Below are positions 57,231-64,000 of a stretch of 64,000 nucleotides of DNA, in pieces. Location of the stretch: positions 1 to 64,000 of the forward strand of contig JBHGXS010000071.1 in NCBI GenBank assembly GCA_041920565.1, in the 5' to 3' direction. The translations under genes and the position numbers were made by a program. Every line of letters starts with the position of its first letter. The stretch's first letter is position 1. A model generated the notes under the pieces. The model had not been told where the DNA came from. It was given only the letters and a program-made list of their open reading frames with translations, and did not search any database. The DNA is from JAGHKQ01 sp041920565 (GTDB lineage Bacteria > Bacillota > Bacilli > Bacillales > Bacillaceae_G).

Positions 57231-58372
57231 GCTAACACCTCATTCATATGTTTTCCTAAACGGATTGTATCTTTCACATGCAAATCTTGTGACATGACTA
57301 CAAAATCTGCGTCTTTTCCAGGCTTTAACGCACCTTTATTAATAAGCCCAAATTCTTCAGCTTGGTTCACAGAAGTCATTAATACTGCATCCTCAATAGA
57401 ACATCCCGTAAATGTAATCACATTTCGGAAAGCCGCATCCATCGTTAAAATACTTCCTGCCAATGTTCCATCTTCTAAACGTGCGCTTCCTTCTTTCACG
57501 TATACGGGCTGTCCGCCAAGCTCATACGTACCGTCTTCCAATCCTTTCGCACGCATCGCATCCGTAATCACGCTTACCTTTTTCGGGCCTTTCAGCATAT
57601 AAGCCAGCTTCACCATATCGGGGTGAATATGAATCCCGTCCGTAATCATTTCTACCATAACATCCGGGTTCAGCAATACATGACCGACAACGCCCGGTTC
57701 ACGGTGATGCAGCCCCCTCATTTGGTTATATAAATGAGTGGCATGTGTGATATTGCGTCCTTCAAAATCATCCGCATAAGCATCCGTGTGACCGCATGAT
57801 CCGATTACACCCGTTTCTTGAAATACTCTCTCCAGTTGTTTTGCTCCCTCTTCCTCCGGAGCATACGTCACAAGCTTGATTAAGCTCCCGGACATCTCTT
57901 GCCACTTTTTAAATAACTCTACATCCGGTTGTACAATATGTTCTAGCGGTTGTGCACCGGCACGCTTTCTGGACACAAACGGACCTTCTAAATGAATGTA
58001 TTCAAAGTGGGCCCCTTTTTCTTTTGCTTCTTTGGCCGCTTGTAACGCTTTTTCAATTGATTTATGAGCCTGTGTCATTGTGGTCGGGAAAAAAGTTGTG
58101 ACGCCTTCTTTCATCAATTCATGACTTAATTTCACAAGTGCATCAGGATTTGCATCCATCACATCAATTGTATATCCACCATGAATGTGAATATCAATCA
58201 TACCTGGGATAATAATATCGCCTTGTACATCACGCACGTCTTCTTCTTCAATCGGTTTGTAATCTGCCATTAACCCCAGTTCCTGAATTTGGTCGGTATA
58301 TCGGATAAAACCGTTTTCAATTGTTTCTTTGCCAGTATAAATCGTCGCGTTAATAATCACCCTTGTACTCAT
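57227..58372 (-). CDS. nagA: N-acetylglucosamine-6-phosphate deacetylase
   Basis: 381 residues. Amidohydrolase fold: IPGMIDIHIHGGYTIDVMDA, catalytic metal Glu in YIHLEGPFVSRKRAGA, HTDAYADD and THLYNQMRGL (metal histidines), and Asp in SVITDAMRAKGLE. It removes acetate from GlcNAc-6-P and feeds NagB. First gene of the nag operon; promoter and NagR-like sites lie 80-115 bp upstream. Confidence 0.97.
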   Translation of the reverse strand: MSTRVIINATIYTGKETIENGFIRYTDQIQELGLMADYKPIEEEDVRDVQGDIIIPGMIDIHIHGGYTIDVMDANPDALVKLSHELMKEGVTTFFPTTMTQAHKSIEKALQAAKEAKEKGAHFEYIHLEGPFVSRKRAGAQPLEHIVQPDVELFKKWQEMSGSLIKLVTYAPEEEGAKQLERVFQETGVIGSCGHTDAYADDFEGRNITHATHLYNQMRGLHHREPGVVGHVLLNPDVMVEMITDGIHIHPDMVKLAYMLKGPKKVSVITDAMRAKGLEDGTYELGGQPVYVKEGSARLEDGTLAGSILTMDAAFRNVITFTGCSIEDAVLMTSVNQAEEFGLINKGALKPGKDADFVVMSQDLHVKDTIRLGKHMNEVLA

Positions 58373-58452
58373 CTTGAATTCAATCCTTCCTGGTCTATGA
58401 TAGTTTTTTAGTTTATCCGTCTGTCATTCCATCATTGTTATTTTACAGTTCC

Positions 58453-58488
58453 ATCATAATATATATATGATTAGTTGTCTATACATTT
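58453..58488 (-). promoter_or_regulatory. nagA promoter overlapped by a NagR-like operator
   Basis: On the minus strand TAGACA and TATGAT are 17 bp apart. The -35 is inside AATGTATAGACAACT (58473-58488), the same core as at ptsH. A second candidate, TGGTCTATGATA, lies at 58391. Confidence 0.6.
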
Positions 58489-58585
58489 GGTTGTTAATTT
58501 TTTATGGCATATTAATTTATTTAAAATAAAAAACCATATATAATAAAATTACAATATTTCCCTATAATAATTAAGGAGCTCTTAC

Positions 58586-59065
58586 ATGAATAAAACTTGG
58601 CTGCTCATTTTTTTAATACTTACAACGGGAGCTACGGCTTTCCTTTTAATCTCTCTTCCCTTCTCCTTTTTCAGCTTGAAACAAGAAAAACAGACACCAA
58701 AGTATGTACATCATAATGAAAAGCTGCATAATGATATCCGCGAGGCGCATCAACTATTGAACCAATATGTTTGCTATCAATCAGAATCTGAATGGACAAA
58801 AGACTCATCTTTATGGAAAAAAAATGAAAGAAAATTACAGACCATTTCAAAAACGTTCTTAGTTCACTCCTCTCATGAAACAGACGAAGCCTTACAAACA
58901 GATCTGCAACGTATTTCACGCTTGGCGGAGGAAGCATTGATAACGAAAAATATAGCCTTGCTCGTTCAGGTTCATCGCATGTCACATGATTTGGACATTC
59001 TGATGAACGGATACGAAGAAACATTATGGCATGTAACAAAGCTGGAACAAAAAGAAGAGGCTTAA
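58586..59065 (+). CDS. Membrane-anchored hypothetical protein
   Basis: 159 residues. One N-terminal helix (about 4-30, LLIFLILTTGATAFLLISLP) then a soluble, largely helical domain with a YVCYQSESEWTKDSS stretch and repeated short heptads (SRLAEEALITKNIALLVQVH). TAAGGAGCTCTTAC precedes the ATG. Likely a periplasm-side or cytosolic anchored protein; no family recognised. Confidence 0.65.
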   Translation: MNKTWLLIFLILTTGATAFLLISLPFSFFSLKQEKQTPKYVHHNEKLHNDIREAHQLLNQYVCYQSESEWTKDSSLWKKNERKLQTISKTFLVHSSHETDEALQTDLQRISRLAEEALITKNIALLVQVHRMSHDLDILMNGYEETLWHVTKLEQKEEA

Positions 59066-59078
59066 GCGCCTCTTTTAT
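59052..59078. terminator. Bidirectional terminator
   Basis: AAGAGGC and GCCTCTT flank TTAAGC, with A- and T-rich ends, and close both flanking genes. Confidence 0.75.
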
Positions 59079-59458
59079 GCTGAACAAGACAAAACCGATT
59101 TCCGTCCAAATCTTCAAAGACCGTTTGGATGCCCCACTCTTCTTCAGTCGGCGGAGTAAGAAACTTCACTCCTTTTTCAAGCAGCGTTTTGTACTTGTCT
59201 GCAATATTGTTGGTTGTTAAGCAAATGAGCGGATTGTAGCCAATTGTGGCTAACATTTTTTCCGCTTCCTCTCGATCGTTCCATTTCAGCGGGTTATGCA
59301 AACAAATTTCCAAATTCGGCTGATCCTTTGGGTGATTCCAAATAATCCCCGAAGGCGTCATAGGTATGCTGCTTAAAGCCCAATATATCTGTATAAAACT
59401 TTAATGCCGCCAGCTCATCACGCACATAAACACCTACTACCGATACATTTGTAATCAT
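59062..59458 (-). pseudogene. VOC (glyoxalase-like) protein, one frameshift
   Basis: GGGGGGAGGAAG precedes the ATG at 59458 for MITNVSVVGVYVRDELAALK and YTDILGFKQHTYD, a typical VOC start. The frame changes near 59345-59365 and continues PKDQPNLEICLHNPLKWNDR, then VFEDLDGNRFCLVQHK. Both halves are otherwise intact; a single-base lesion. Confidence 0.75.
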
Positions 59459-59553
59459 CTCTTCCTCCCCCCTAGAACTTCTTCCTGTTGTTAGTTCGCT
59501 CTATAGGAAAGCTATTCCTTCTCAAATCGTTCTGCAAAAACCTACATAGTTTG

Positions 59554-60480
59554 TTACTTTAATAATGGCAGCGGCAATTGTCCTTCTATTTCAATGGTTT
59601 TCCCATCTGTTACAAATTCGACATCCCCATGTTTCGCTGTCGAAAAAATCCGGATGCCGTATTTTCGAAGGCGCTTCCTCACTACTTGATGAGGATGACC
59701 GTACGGATTATGTTTTTGATAAGAAATGACCGCAAATTGAGGATGGACGGAATGTAAAAATGATTTGGATGTAGAAGTGTATGAGCCATGATGCCCCACT
59801 TTCAATACATCAGCATGCACATCGTATTTTTTTATAATCAGTTCTTCCGTAGCTGTATCTGCATCTCCCATCAATAAAAAATCCGCATGTTTATAGCGCA
59901 TTTTCAAAACAATGGACGCTTCATTGTTTTGCTCCTTCGCTTTTCCGTTATTTAATACTTGAATGGCAACGGTCGGATCGATCGGTAAATATTGACCTTC
60001 TTTCGCAAAAATAAACGGAATGTTCCGCTTTCGGATCGTCCGGATATATTCCAAATAAGTATAAGAATTATAGCGTTTTCCACTATCCAGCACCATGCGA
60101 ATGGGCACTTGCTGCAGCACGGTAATTAAACCGCCAATATGATCGATATCCGGATGCGTGCTGACCACTAAATCGATCCCTCCAATTCTCTTTTCTTCAA
60201 GCTTACGGACTACCGCTTCTCCTGCTTCATGAGGGCCGCCGTCAATTAAAATGGTTTTTCCATTCGGTAATACAATAAGTGTACAATCTCCTTGACCGAC
60301 ATTTAAAAACGTAACAGATAATTTAGGAGAGTAGTCTCGATAATATTGCGGCTTTGCTTCATATTGAAAAGACGGAATGGTATGTACAGGAAAGTCCTGT
60401 TTGGCAAACGTGCTCGCTGCTAAACAGAAGCAAAGGAAAGAAAACATGCAAGGGACGAAGACCATCCGCACATACTTCAT
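59554..60480 (-). CDS. Secreted ComEC/Rec2-like metallo-beta-lactamase-fold hydrolase
   Basis: 308 residues from the ATG at 60480 (AAGGAGAAATAAAG upstream). A Sec signal peptide (FVPCMFSFLCFCLAASTFA) is followed by an MBL domain like the ComEC C-terminal domain: SVTFLNVGQGDCTLIVLPNG, STHPDIDHIGG, LLMGDADTATEEL and VLKVGHHGSYTSTS. Single-domain secreted versions are thought to be nucleases or phosphodiesterases. No competence genes lie next to it; a terminator separates it from scpAB. Confidence 0.88.
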   Translation of the reverse strand: MKYVRMVFVPCMFSFLCFCLAASTFAKQDFPVHTIPSFQYEAKPQYYRDYSPKLSVTFLNVGQGDCTLIVLPNGKTILIDGGPHEAGEAVVRKLEEKRIGGIDLVVSTHPDIDHIGGLITVLQQVPIRMVLDSGKRYNSYTYLEYIRTIRKRNIPFIFAKEGQYLPIDPTVAIQVLNNGKAKEQNNEASIVLKMRYKHADFLLMGDADTATEELIIKKYDVHADVLKVGHHGSYTSTSKSFLHSVHPQFAVISYQKHNPYGHPHQVVRKRLRKYGIRIFSTAKHGDVEFVTDGKTIEIEGQLPLPLLK

Positions 60481-60544
60481 CTTTATTTCTCCTTTTTTCT
60501 GTTTAGTATGGCTTACTCTCCCATATTCAATGTACTCATATAAG

Positions 60545-60576
60545 AAAAAGCTCGGGCATAATGCCCAAGCTTTCAT
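60545..60576 (-). terminator. Terminator of scpAB
   Basis: On the minus strand AAAGCTTGGGCAT and ATGCCCGAGCTTT pair with a mismatch and are followed by TTCTTAT. Confidence 0.75.
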
Positions 60577-60636
60577 AAATCATCCCGTATAAAACTTCAT
60601 TCATTGGATATTTATGTTTGTTGTTATCTGGATTTT

Positions 60637-61212
60637 CTATTCTAGCTCCCGCAAGGAATCAAAGAAAAGATCTGCTTCTTGTTCGCTTTCTTCCTCAACC
60701 TGGTCCGGAAGCGGCGGCAATTCCTCTAATGTTTGCAATCCAAAATGCTCCAAAAACTCTTTGGTCGTTCCGTATAAAATCGGCCGCCCCGTTCCTTCTG
60801 CACGCCCCACTTCTTTTATGAGCAAACGGGACATCAATGTTTGCAAGGCTTTATCTGTTTTTACCCCTCGGACTTCTTCAATTTCCGCTCTCGTAATCGG
60901 CTGACGGTATGCTATGATGGCCAACGTTTCTAATGCTGCTTGCGACAAATTAGAAGAAGTTGGCGTCTCAACGAGCTTTTTATAATATCGGGAATGTTCT
61001 TTTCGCGTTGCCAGCTGGTAGGCGTCCGCATATTGAACAATTTGAAAGCCGCGTCCTTCCCGACTGTAATCGTCTTGTAATTCTTCTATCAAGGACAAGG
61101 CTTCTTCTGTATTGATTTCCAGTACCTGTGCAATTTGCTGTACTTGCAAACCTTCATCTCCTGCTACAAACAGGAGCCCTTCTGCAATCGCTTTTAATTC
61201 TCGGCGCTCCAA
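60637..61212 (-). CDS. scpB: Segregation and condensation protein B
   Basis: 191 residues. Two winged-helix domains (ELKAIAEGLLFVAGDEGLQV; NLSQAALETLAIIAYRQPIT with TRAEIEEVRGVKTDKALQTL) and an acidic C-terminal tail. It binds ScpA in the SMC complex that organises and segregates the chromosome. It overlaps the scpA end by 19 bp. Confidence 0.97.
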   Translation of the reverse strand: MERRELKAIAEGLLFVAGDEGLQVQQIAQVLEINTEEALSLIEELQDDYSREGRGFQIVQYADAYQLATRKEHSRYYKKLVETPTSSNLSQAALETLAIIAYRQPITRAEIEEVRGVKTDKALQTLMSRLLIKEVGRAEGTGRPILYGTTKEFLEHFGLQTLEELPPLPDQVEEESEQEADLFFDSLRELE

Positions 61213-61970
61213 CTATCTTCGTACTCCTTCCTTTGTCTAAATAAGAAAATTTCATCAAAATTTCGTTCTTGTTCAATTTCAATTTCCTTTTTCTTTATCA
61301 GCTCTAACACGGCCAGAAACGTGACGACGATCGTATCTCGGTCTTCATATGGAAATAGATCAAAAAAGCTTTTCCGACCGCCAAACCGGTTCAATTCTTT
61401 AATAATTTCGTCCATTCGTTTTTCAATGGAAATTTCTTGGCGAGTGATTTTTGTCTGCACCGGCTTTTGCAGCTTTTTACGTCTCATTAATTTCTGAAAC
61501 GCAGCCAGCATATCGTAAAGCGTGACATCAGCCGGCATTCTTGCGTCTCCTTCCTCTTTTTCAAACGGCCCAATCTCAAGAGGGGGCCTTGTAAATACAT
61601 GTGAACGTTCTTCTTCACGTTCCCTCAATTCGCTTGCTGCTTGCTTATATTTTTTATACTCTAATAAGCGCTGCATCAATTCTTCACGAGGGTCCTCTTC
61701 TATCTCAACACCGAACCCGTCTTCCAACAGCTCTTCTTCTTGCTTTGGCAGCAGCATTTTGCTTTTGATCGCCAAGAGCGTAGCCGCCATCACTAAAAAT
61801 TCACTGGCTACGTCAAGCTCCAATTCCTTCATTGTGTGTATGTAAGCCAAGTATTGCTCGGTAATTTCCGCTACGGGAATATCATATATATCAATTTCGT
61901 ACCGATTGATTAAATGCAGCAATAAATCCAACGGTCCTTCAAACGCATCTATTTTTACGTTATACTGCAC
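61194..61970 (-). CDS. scpA: Segregation and condensation protein A (kleisin)
   Basis: 258 residues from the GTG at 61970 (GGTGGGATG upstream); the open frame runs further but those residues are not typical. N-terminal kleisin domain YNVKIDAFEGPLDLLLHLIN and EFLVMAATLLAIKSKMLLP; acidic/charged linker with REEERSHVF; C-terminal winged helix DTIVVTFLAVLELIKKKEI. Bridges the SMC heads with ScpB. Confidence 0.96.
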   Translation of the reverse strand: MQYNVKIDAFEGPLDLLLHLINRYEIDIYDIPVAEITEQYLAYIHTMKELELDVASEFLVMAATLLAIKSKMLLPKQEEELLEDGFGVEIEEDPREELMQRLLEYKKYKQAASELREREEERSHVFTRPPLEIGPFEKEEGDARMPADVTLYDMLAAFQKLMRRKKLQKPVQTKITRQEISIEKRMDEIIKELNRFGGRKSFFDLFPYEDRDTIVVTFLAVLELIKKKEIEIEQERNFDEIFLFRQRKEYEDSWSAEN

Positions 61971-62114
61971 AAAACATCCCACCAATTTTTTTCTGTAACA
62001 TTTTAAGTATAGTGCATACGCTCGGACTATCCAATATGATTTTAATTTTAGTAAGAAATTTGAAGCGGACAAACGGAAAAATAGTCATCTGCCCACGCAT
62101 CTGCCCACGACCTA

Positions 62115-62123
62115 CATATGATA
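62115..62123 (+). promoter_or_regulatory. Candidate sigma-K -10 element
   Basis: CATATGATA fits CATANNNTA and lies 40 bp before the YjcZ-like start. Confidence 0.4.
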
Positions 62124-62163
62124 AGAATGTAATCAGCACACAACTTGTAGGAGGTTAAAAACT

Positions 62164-62259
62164 ATGGGACACACTGAAGGATATTACGGCGGATTTGCTT
62201 TAATCGTGGTGCTTTTCATTTTATTAATCATCGTTGGCGCAGCTTGCGTTTGCTGGTAA
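62164..62259 (+). CDS. YjcZ family sporulation protein (31 aa)
   Basis: MGHTEGYYGGFALIVVLFIL followed by LIIVGAACVCW. The Gly/Tyr N-terminus and FALIVVLFILLIIVGA-type helix are the YjcZ signature, found in small sporulation-induced membrane proteins. TAGGAGG lies about 10 nt before the ATG and a sigma-K-like -10 upstream. Confidence 0.8.
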   Translation: MGHTEGYYGGFALIVVLFILLIIVGAACVCW

Positions 62260-62264
62260 GCCTT

Positions 62265-62296
62265 CGGCGGCCGGGATTTCCGGCCGCTTATTTTAT
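62265..62296 (+). terminator. Terminator of the YjcZ-like gene
   Basis: GCGGCCGG and CCGGCCGC pair around GATTT, followed by TTATTTTA. Confidence 0.75.
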
Positions 62297-62326
62297 GTTA
62301 CAATAAAAAAAAGGAGGATAGAACGA

Positions 62327-62848
62327 ATGTATCCGCAAGCTTACATAGAGTATTTACTGCAGTTTCATTGTCATCGTGATTATTTTGAATGTCATGAAAT
62401 ATTAGAAGAACATTGGAAAGAAGACCCTCCAAAACAGAGAAAGCTATACTGGGTCGGCTTAATTCAAATTGCCGTATCGCTTTATCATCAGCGCAGAAAA
62501 AACTTCAACGGGGCAGAACGGATGATGAAGAGCGCTGTTTCCATCCTGGAACAGGAACGGCAAGCAGTCGAACAGCTAGGCTTAAATCATGGTCAGCTTT
62601 GCCAAGCGTTGAAGGAACGCCTCCATCAAATCCAACGCAAAGAGCCGTACAGGAGCATCAACTTGCCGATTGAAGACTCAACCCTGCTTGAAATCTGCAG
62701 ACAGCAATGCAAAGACAGCCAATTAACTTGGGGACAGGAAAGCGATATGACGAATGAATACCTTCTTCACAAACATACACGGCGCGACCGAAGCAATGTC
62801 ATTCAGGAACGGCTGAAGCAAATAGAAATAAAAAAAAGAAAACAGTAA
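62327..62848 (+). CDS. DUF309 protein (YpuF-like)
   Basis: 173 residues from the ATG at 62327 (AAAAAGGAGGATAGAACG upstream). Helical domain with YPQAYIEYLLQFHCHRDYFE, CHEILEEHWKEDP and GLIQIAVSLYHQRRKNFNGA, the DUF309 pattern. Length and place beside scpAB and the ribT-like gene match B. subtilis ypuF. Function unknown. Confidence 0.88.
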   Translation: MYPQAYIEYLLQFHCHRDYFECHEILEEHWKEDPPKQRKLYWVGLIQIAVSLYHQRRKNFNGAERMMKSAVSILEQERQAVEQLGLNHGQLCQALKERLHQIQRKEPYRSINLPIEDSTLLEICRQQCKDSQLTWGQESDMTNEYLLHKHTRRDRSNVIQERLKQIEIKKRKQ

Positions 62849-62857
62849 AGAAAACTT

Positions 62858-62892
62858 GACTGGCGACAAGCCTTTAGGTGCAGGCGCCAGTC
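62858..62892 (+). terminator. Terminator-like hairpin after the YpuF-like gene
   Basis: GACTGGCG and CGCCAGTC pair; T content after the stem is low. Confidence 0.5.
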
Positions 62893-62913
62893 TTAGTTAC
62901 CTTTTAAAAACAA

Positions 62914-62946
62914 AAAGACTTCATTTGCCAAGCAAATGAAGTCTTT
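62914..62946. terminator. Bidirectional terminator
   Basis: AAAGACTTCATTTG and CAAATGAAGTCTTT pair fully with A- and T-rich ends; it closes the ribT-like gene and backs up the preceding one. Confidence 0.85.
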
Positions 62947-62947
62947 A

Positions 62948-63319
62948 TTATAAACTGATTTTATTTTGTTCCGTCTCTTGACACTTTTCGTAAAATGCAG
63001 TCGTATATTCATTCCCGCATACCGTTACACCGGGCATCATACCGCGAAGCTCGTTTACCATCTTTGTTCCGATTCCGGCATGACGATGGGACGGTGTAAC
63101 GCAAATATGCTGAATTTCCACGATTCCGTCTTCTTTTTTGACAGTTCCGATAATGCCTAAAACATCGTCTTCTTCTTTCCACAAATACAGCTGCCAATTT
63201 TGATTGGTTTCGTATTCTTTAATGGTTGCCTGCAGTTTTTTTATCTCTTTTTCCGTCGGCATAAACGAAAGAAGACCCATTGCAATTTTTTCGTAGTTTT
63301 TCTTAAATCGAATTAGCAT
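62948..63319 (-). CDS. ribT: RibT-like GNAT acetyltransferase
   Basis: 123 residues. MLIRFKKNYEKIAMGLLSFM and PTEKEIKKLQATIKEYE match B. subtilis RibT closely; acetyl-CoA loop in VTPSHRHAGIGTKMVNELR; C-terminal FYEKCQETEQNKISL. RibT lies in or near the rib operon in bacilli; its substrate is unknown. No other rib gene is in the window. Confidence 0.85.
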   Translation of the reverse strand: MLIRFKKNYEKIAMGLLSFMPTEKEIKKLQATIKEYETNQNWQLYLWKEEDDVLGIIGTVKKEDGIVEIQHICVTPSHRHAGIGTKMVNELRGMMPGVTVCGNEYTTAFYEKCQETEQNKISL

Positions 63320-63335
63320 ATAAGATTATCCCTTC

Positions 63336-63440
63336 TTATCGAAAAAACTTTCCTATTAAAGTTAGCAAGTAAAGAAAAGCTACAGCCGCGACAATCATCA
63401 TCAATATTGTTTCTTGTTTTCTGCCTTTATCATTGCTCAA
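63336..63440 (-). CDS. Small membrane protein (34 aa) before ribT
   Basis: TTG start with AGGAG about 11 nt upstream. Polar start (SNDKGRKQET) then one helix (MMIVAAVAFLYLLTLIGKFF). It ends 17 bp before the ribT start on the same strand. Not recognised. Confidence 0.45.
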   Translation of the reverse strand: MSNDKGRKQETILMMIVAAVAFLYLLTLIGKFFR

Positions 63441-63773
63441 ATGAAATCAGCACTCCTGATTGAACGTAAGATTGAATTTGTATCTATTCTACACCATTTT
63501 TTCATGAGTGAGAAGAAATAGTTTCCGTAAAATACCGTTCTTATTGTCAGCTGGTGCTCAATTTTCTTATCGACAACCGAAACGGAGCAAACAAACACAA
63601 ATGATAAAGGATTTGCGGACAGTAGTCAAATGGTAATATTTTTTCATATTTACTATATATGCTTGGGTAATTTGTTTTGTTCAACATTATTTTGCTCCCA
63701 TTTTAAAAAGGAATCCGCTTACACTGTGCAGAATCCTTTCCTTTAAAGAAAAAATTTTCATGGGGGTACAGAT
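63441..63773. other. Intergenic stretch without recognised gene
   Basis: AT-rich; a weak hairpin (AAAGGAAT / AATCCTTT, about 63705-63741) precedes the MaoC-like gene. A GGGGG-type ribosome binding site lies at its right end. Confidence 0.5.
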
Positions 63774-64000
63774 ATGAAAGCTGGGACAGTAATATGCTTT
63801 GAACGGACATTTACAAAAGAAGAGGTGCTGCAATTTGCAGAGCTTTCCGGCGACAAAGGATATCATCATATGGTGCCGGATGAACAAGGGAGATATATGC
63901 TTCATGGTCTTTTGACAGCCACATTGCCGACCAAAATAGGAGGAGATCATAATTTTATCGCACGCGATATCACGTTCACCTTTCTTCGCCCGGTATTCAC
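63774..64000 (+). CDS. MaoC-like hotdog dehydratase, 5' part (runs off the right edge)
   Basis: First 75 residues of a hotdog-fold protein: FERTFTKEEVLQFAELSGDK, a DxxGRxMLHGLLT-type segment (EQGRYMLHGLLTATLPTKIG) and ITFTFLRPV, the pattern of MaoC/FabZ-like enoyl-CoA hydratases. GGGGGTACAG precedes the ATG. The rest lies outside the window. Confidence 0.7.
   Translation, partial: MKAGTVICFERTFTKEEVLQFAELSGDKGYHHMVPDEQGRYMLHGLLTATLPTKIGGDHNFIARDITFTFLRPVF

Noticed and set aside
1..64000. Mobile element or prophage as the carrier of the phosphonate-ligase cluster
   Set aside because: No transposase, integrase, tRNA target or flanking direct repeat was seen around 0.7-10.7 kb, so transfer cannot be claimed from this window.

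Overview
The window is chromosomal DNA of a low-GC (about 40 percent by eye), endospore-forming Bacillaceae. The evidence is AGGAGG-type ribosome binding sites with many TTG/GTG starts, two SAM-I (S-box) riboswitches over a B. subtilis-type methionine-salvage locus, a GlcT-controlled ptsG, scpAB next to ypuF and ribT homologues, and several small coat-like or YjcZ-like sporulation genes. A relative of the Bacillus cereus/Ectobacillus side of the family is plausible, but the species cannot be fixed from sequence reading alone. No tRNA, rRNA, CRISPR array, prophage or insertion sequence was recognised.

Layout. 0-1.2 kb: 5' part of alanine dehydrogenase (with a cre box) and a NUDIX hydrolase. 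1.2-10.7 kb: a tightly packed minus-strand operon. It encodes a three-module ligase (RimK-like ATP-grasp, COOH-NH2 ligase and YheC/D ATP-grasp in one chain), a MurF-like ligase, PEP mutase, phosphonopyruvate decarboxylase and a PntC cytidylyltransferase/2-AEP transaminase fusion. A divergent N-formylglutamate-amidohydrolase-like gene lies across the promoter region. 10.8-17.8 kb: polysaccharide deacetylase, HAD phosphatase, GNATs, an ArsB-like permease, a protein with three DUF2642-like units, a repeat-rich coat-like protein and a DinB protein. 17.8-28.6 kb: an accessory zone with many decayed genes (Nif3-like, pxpB, pxpA, an AAA kinase, small ORFs), among them an intact two-gene set sharing an SGNSHVNL motif. 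28.6-36.5 kb: methionine salvage, mtnAK/mtnU on minus and mtnE, mtnWXBD on plus. 36.7-41.3 kb: an S8 protease cut off from its signal peptide by a frameshift, small membrane proteins, a WGR protein and a YkwC-like dehydrogenase. 41.4-48.3 kb: spore-type small proteins, a GGDEF protein, a YodB/YodC-like regulator/nitroreductase pair, a glutathionylspermidine-synthase-like ATP-grasp with a lipoprotein, and an ArsR regulator. 48.4-58.4 kb: ptsGHI with glcT, a HAD phosphatase, a ZIP transporter and nagAB-nagR. 58.5-64 kb: a ComEC-like secreted hydrolase, scpAB, ypuF, ribT, and the start of a MaoC-like gene.

How the genes work together. PEP mutase, decarboxylase and transaminase convert PEP to 2-aminoethylphosphonate (AEP), and the PntC domain can activate AEP as CMP-AEP. 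Their strict linkage to amide-bond ligases (two ATP-grasp modules, a COOH-NH2 ligase and a MurF-like enzyme) and to a putative amide hydrolase suggests a phosphonate-bearing, amide-linked peptide or cell-surface modification. This is the most novel system in the window. NagR-like operators lie in both the nagA and the ptsHI promoter regions, which suggests that amino-sugar use and the general PTS are co-regulated. The SAM riboswitches put methionine salvage under sulfur control.
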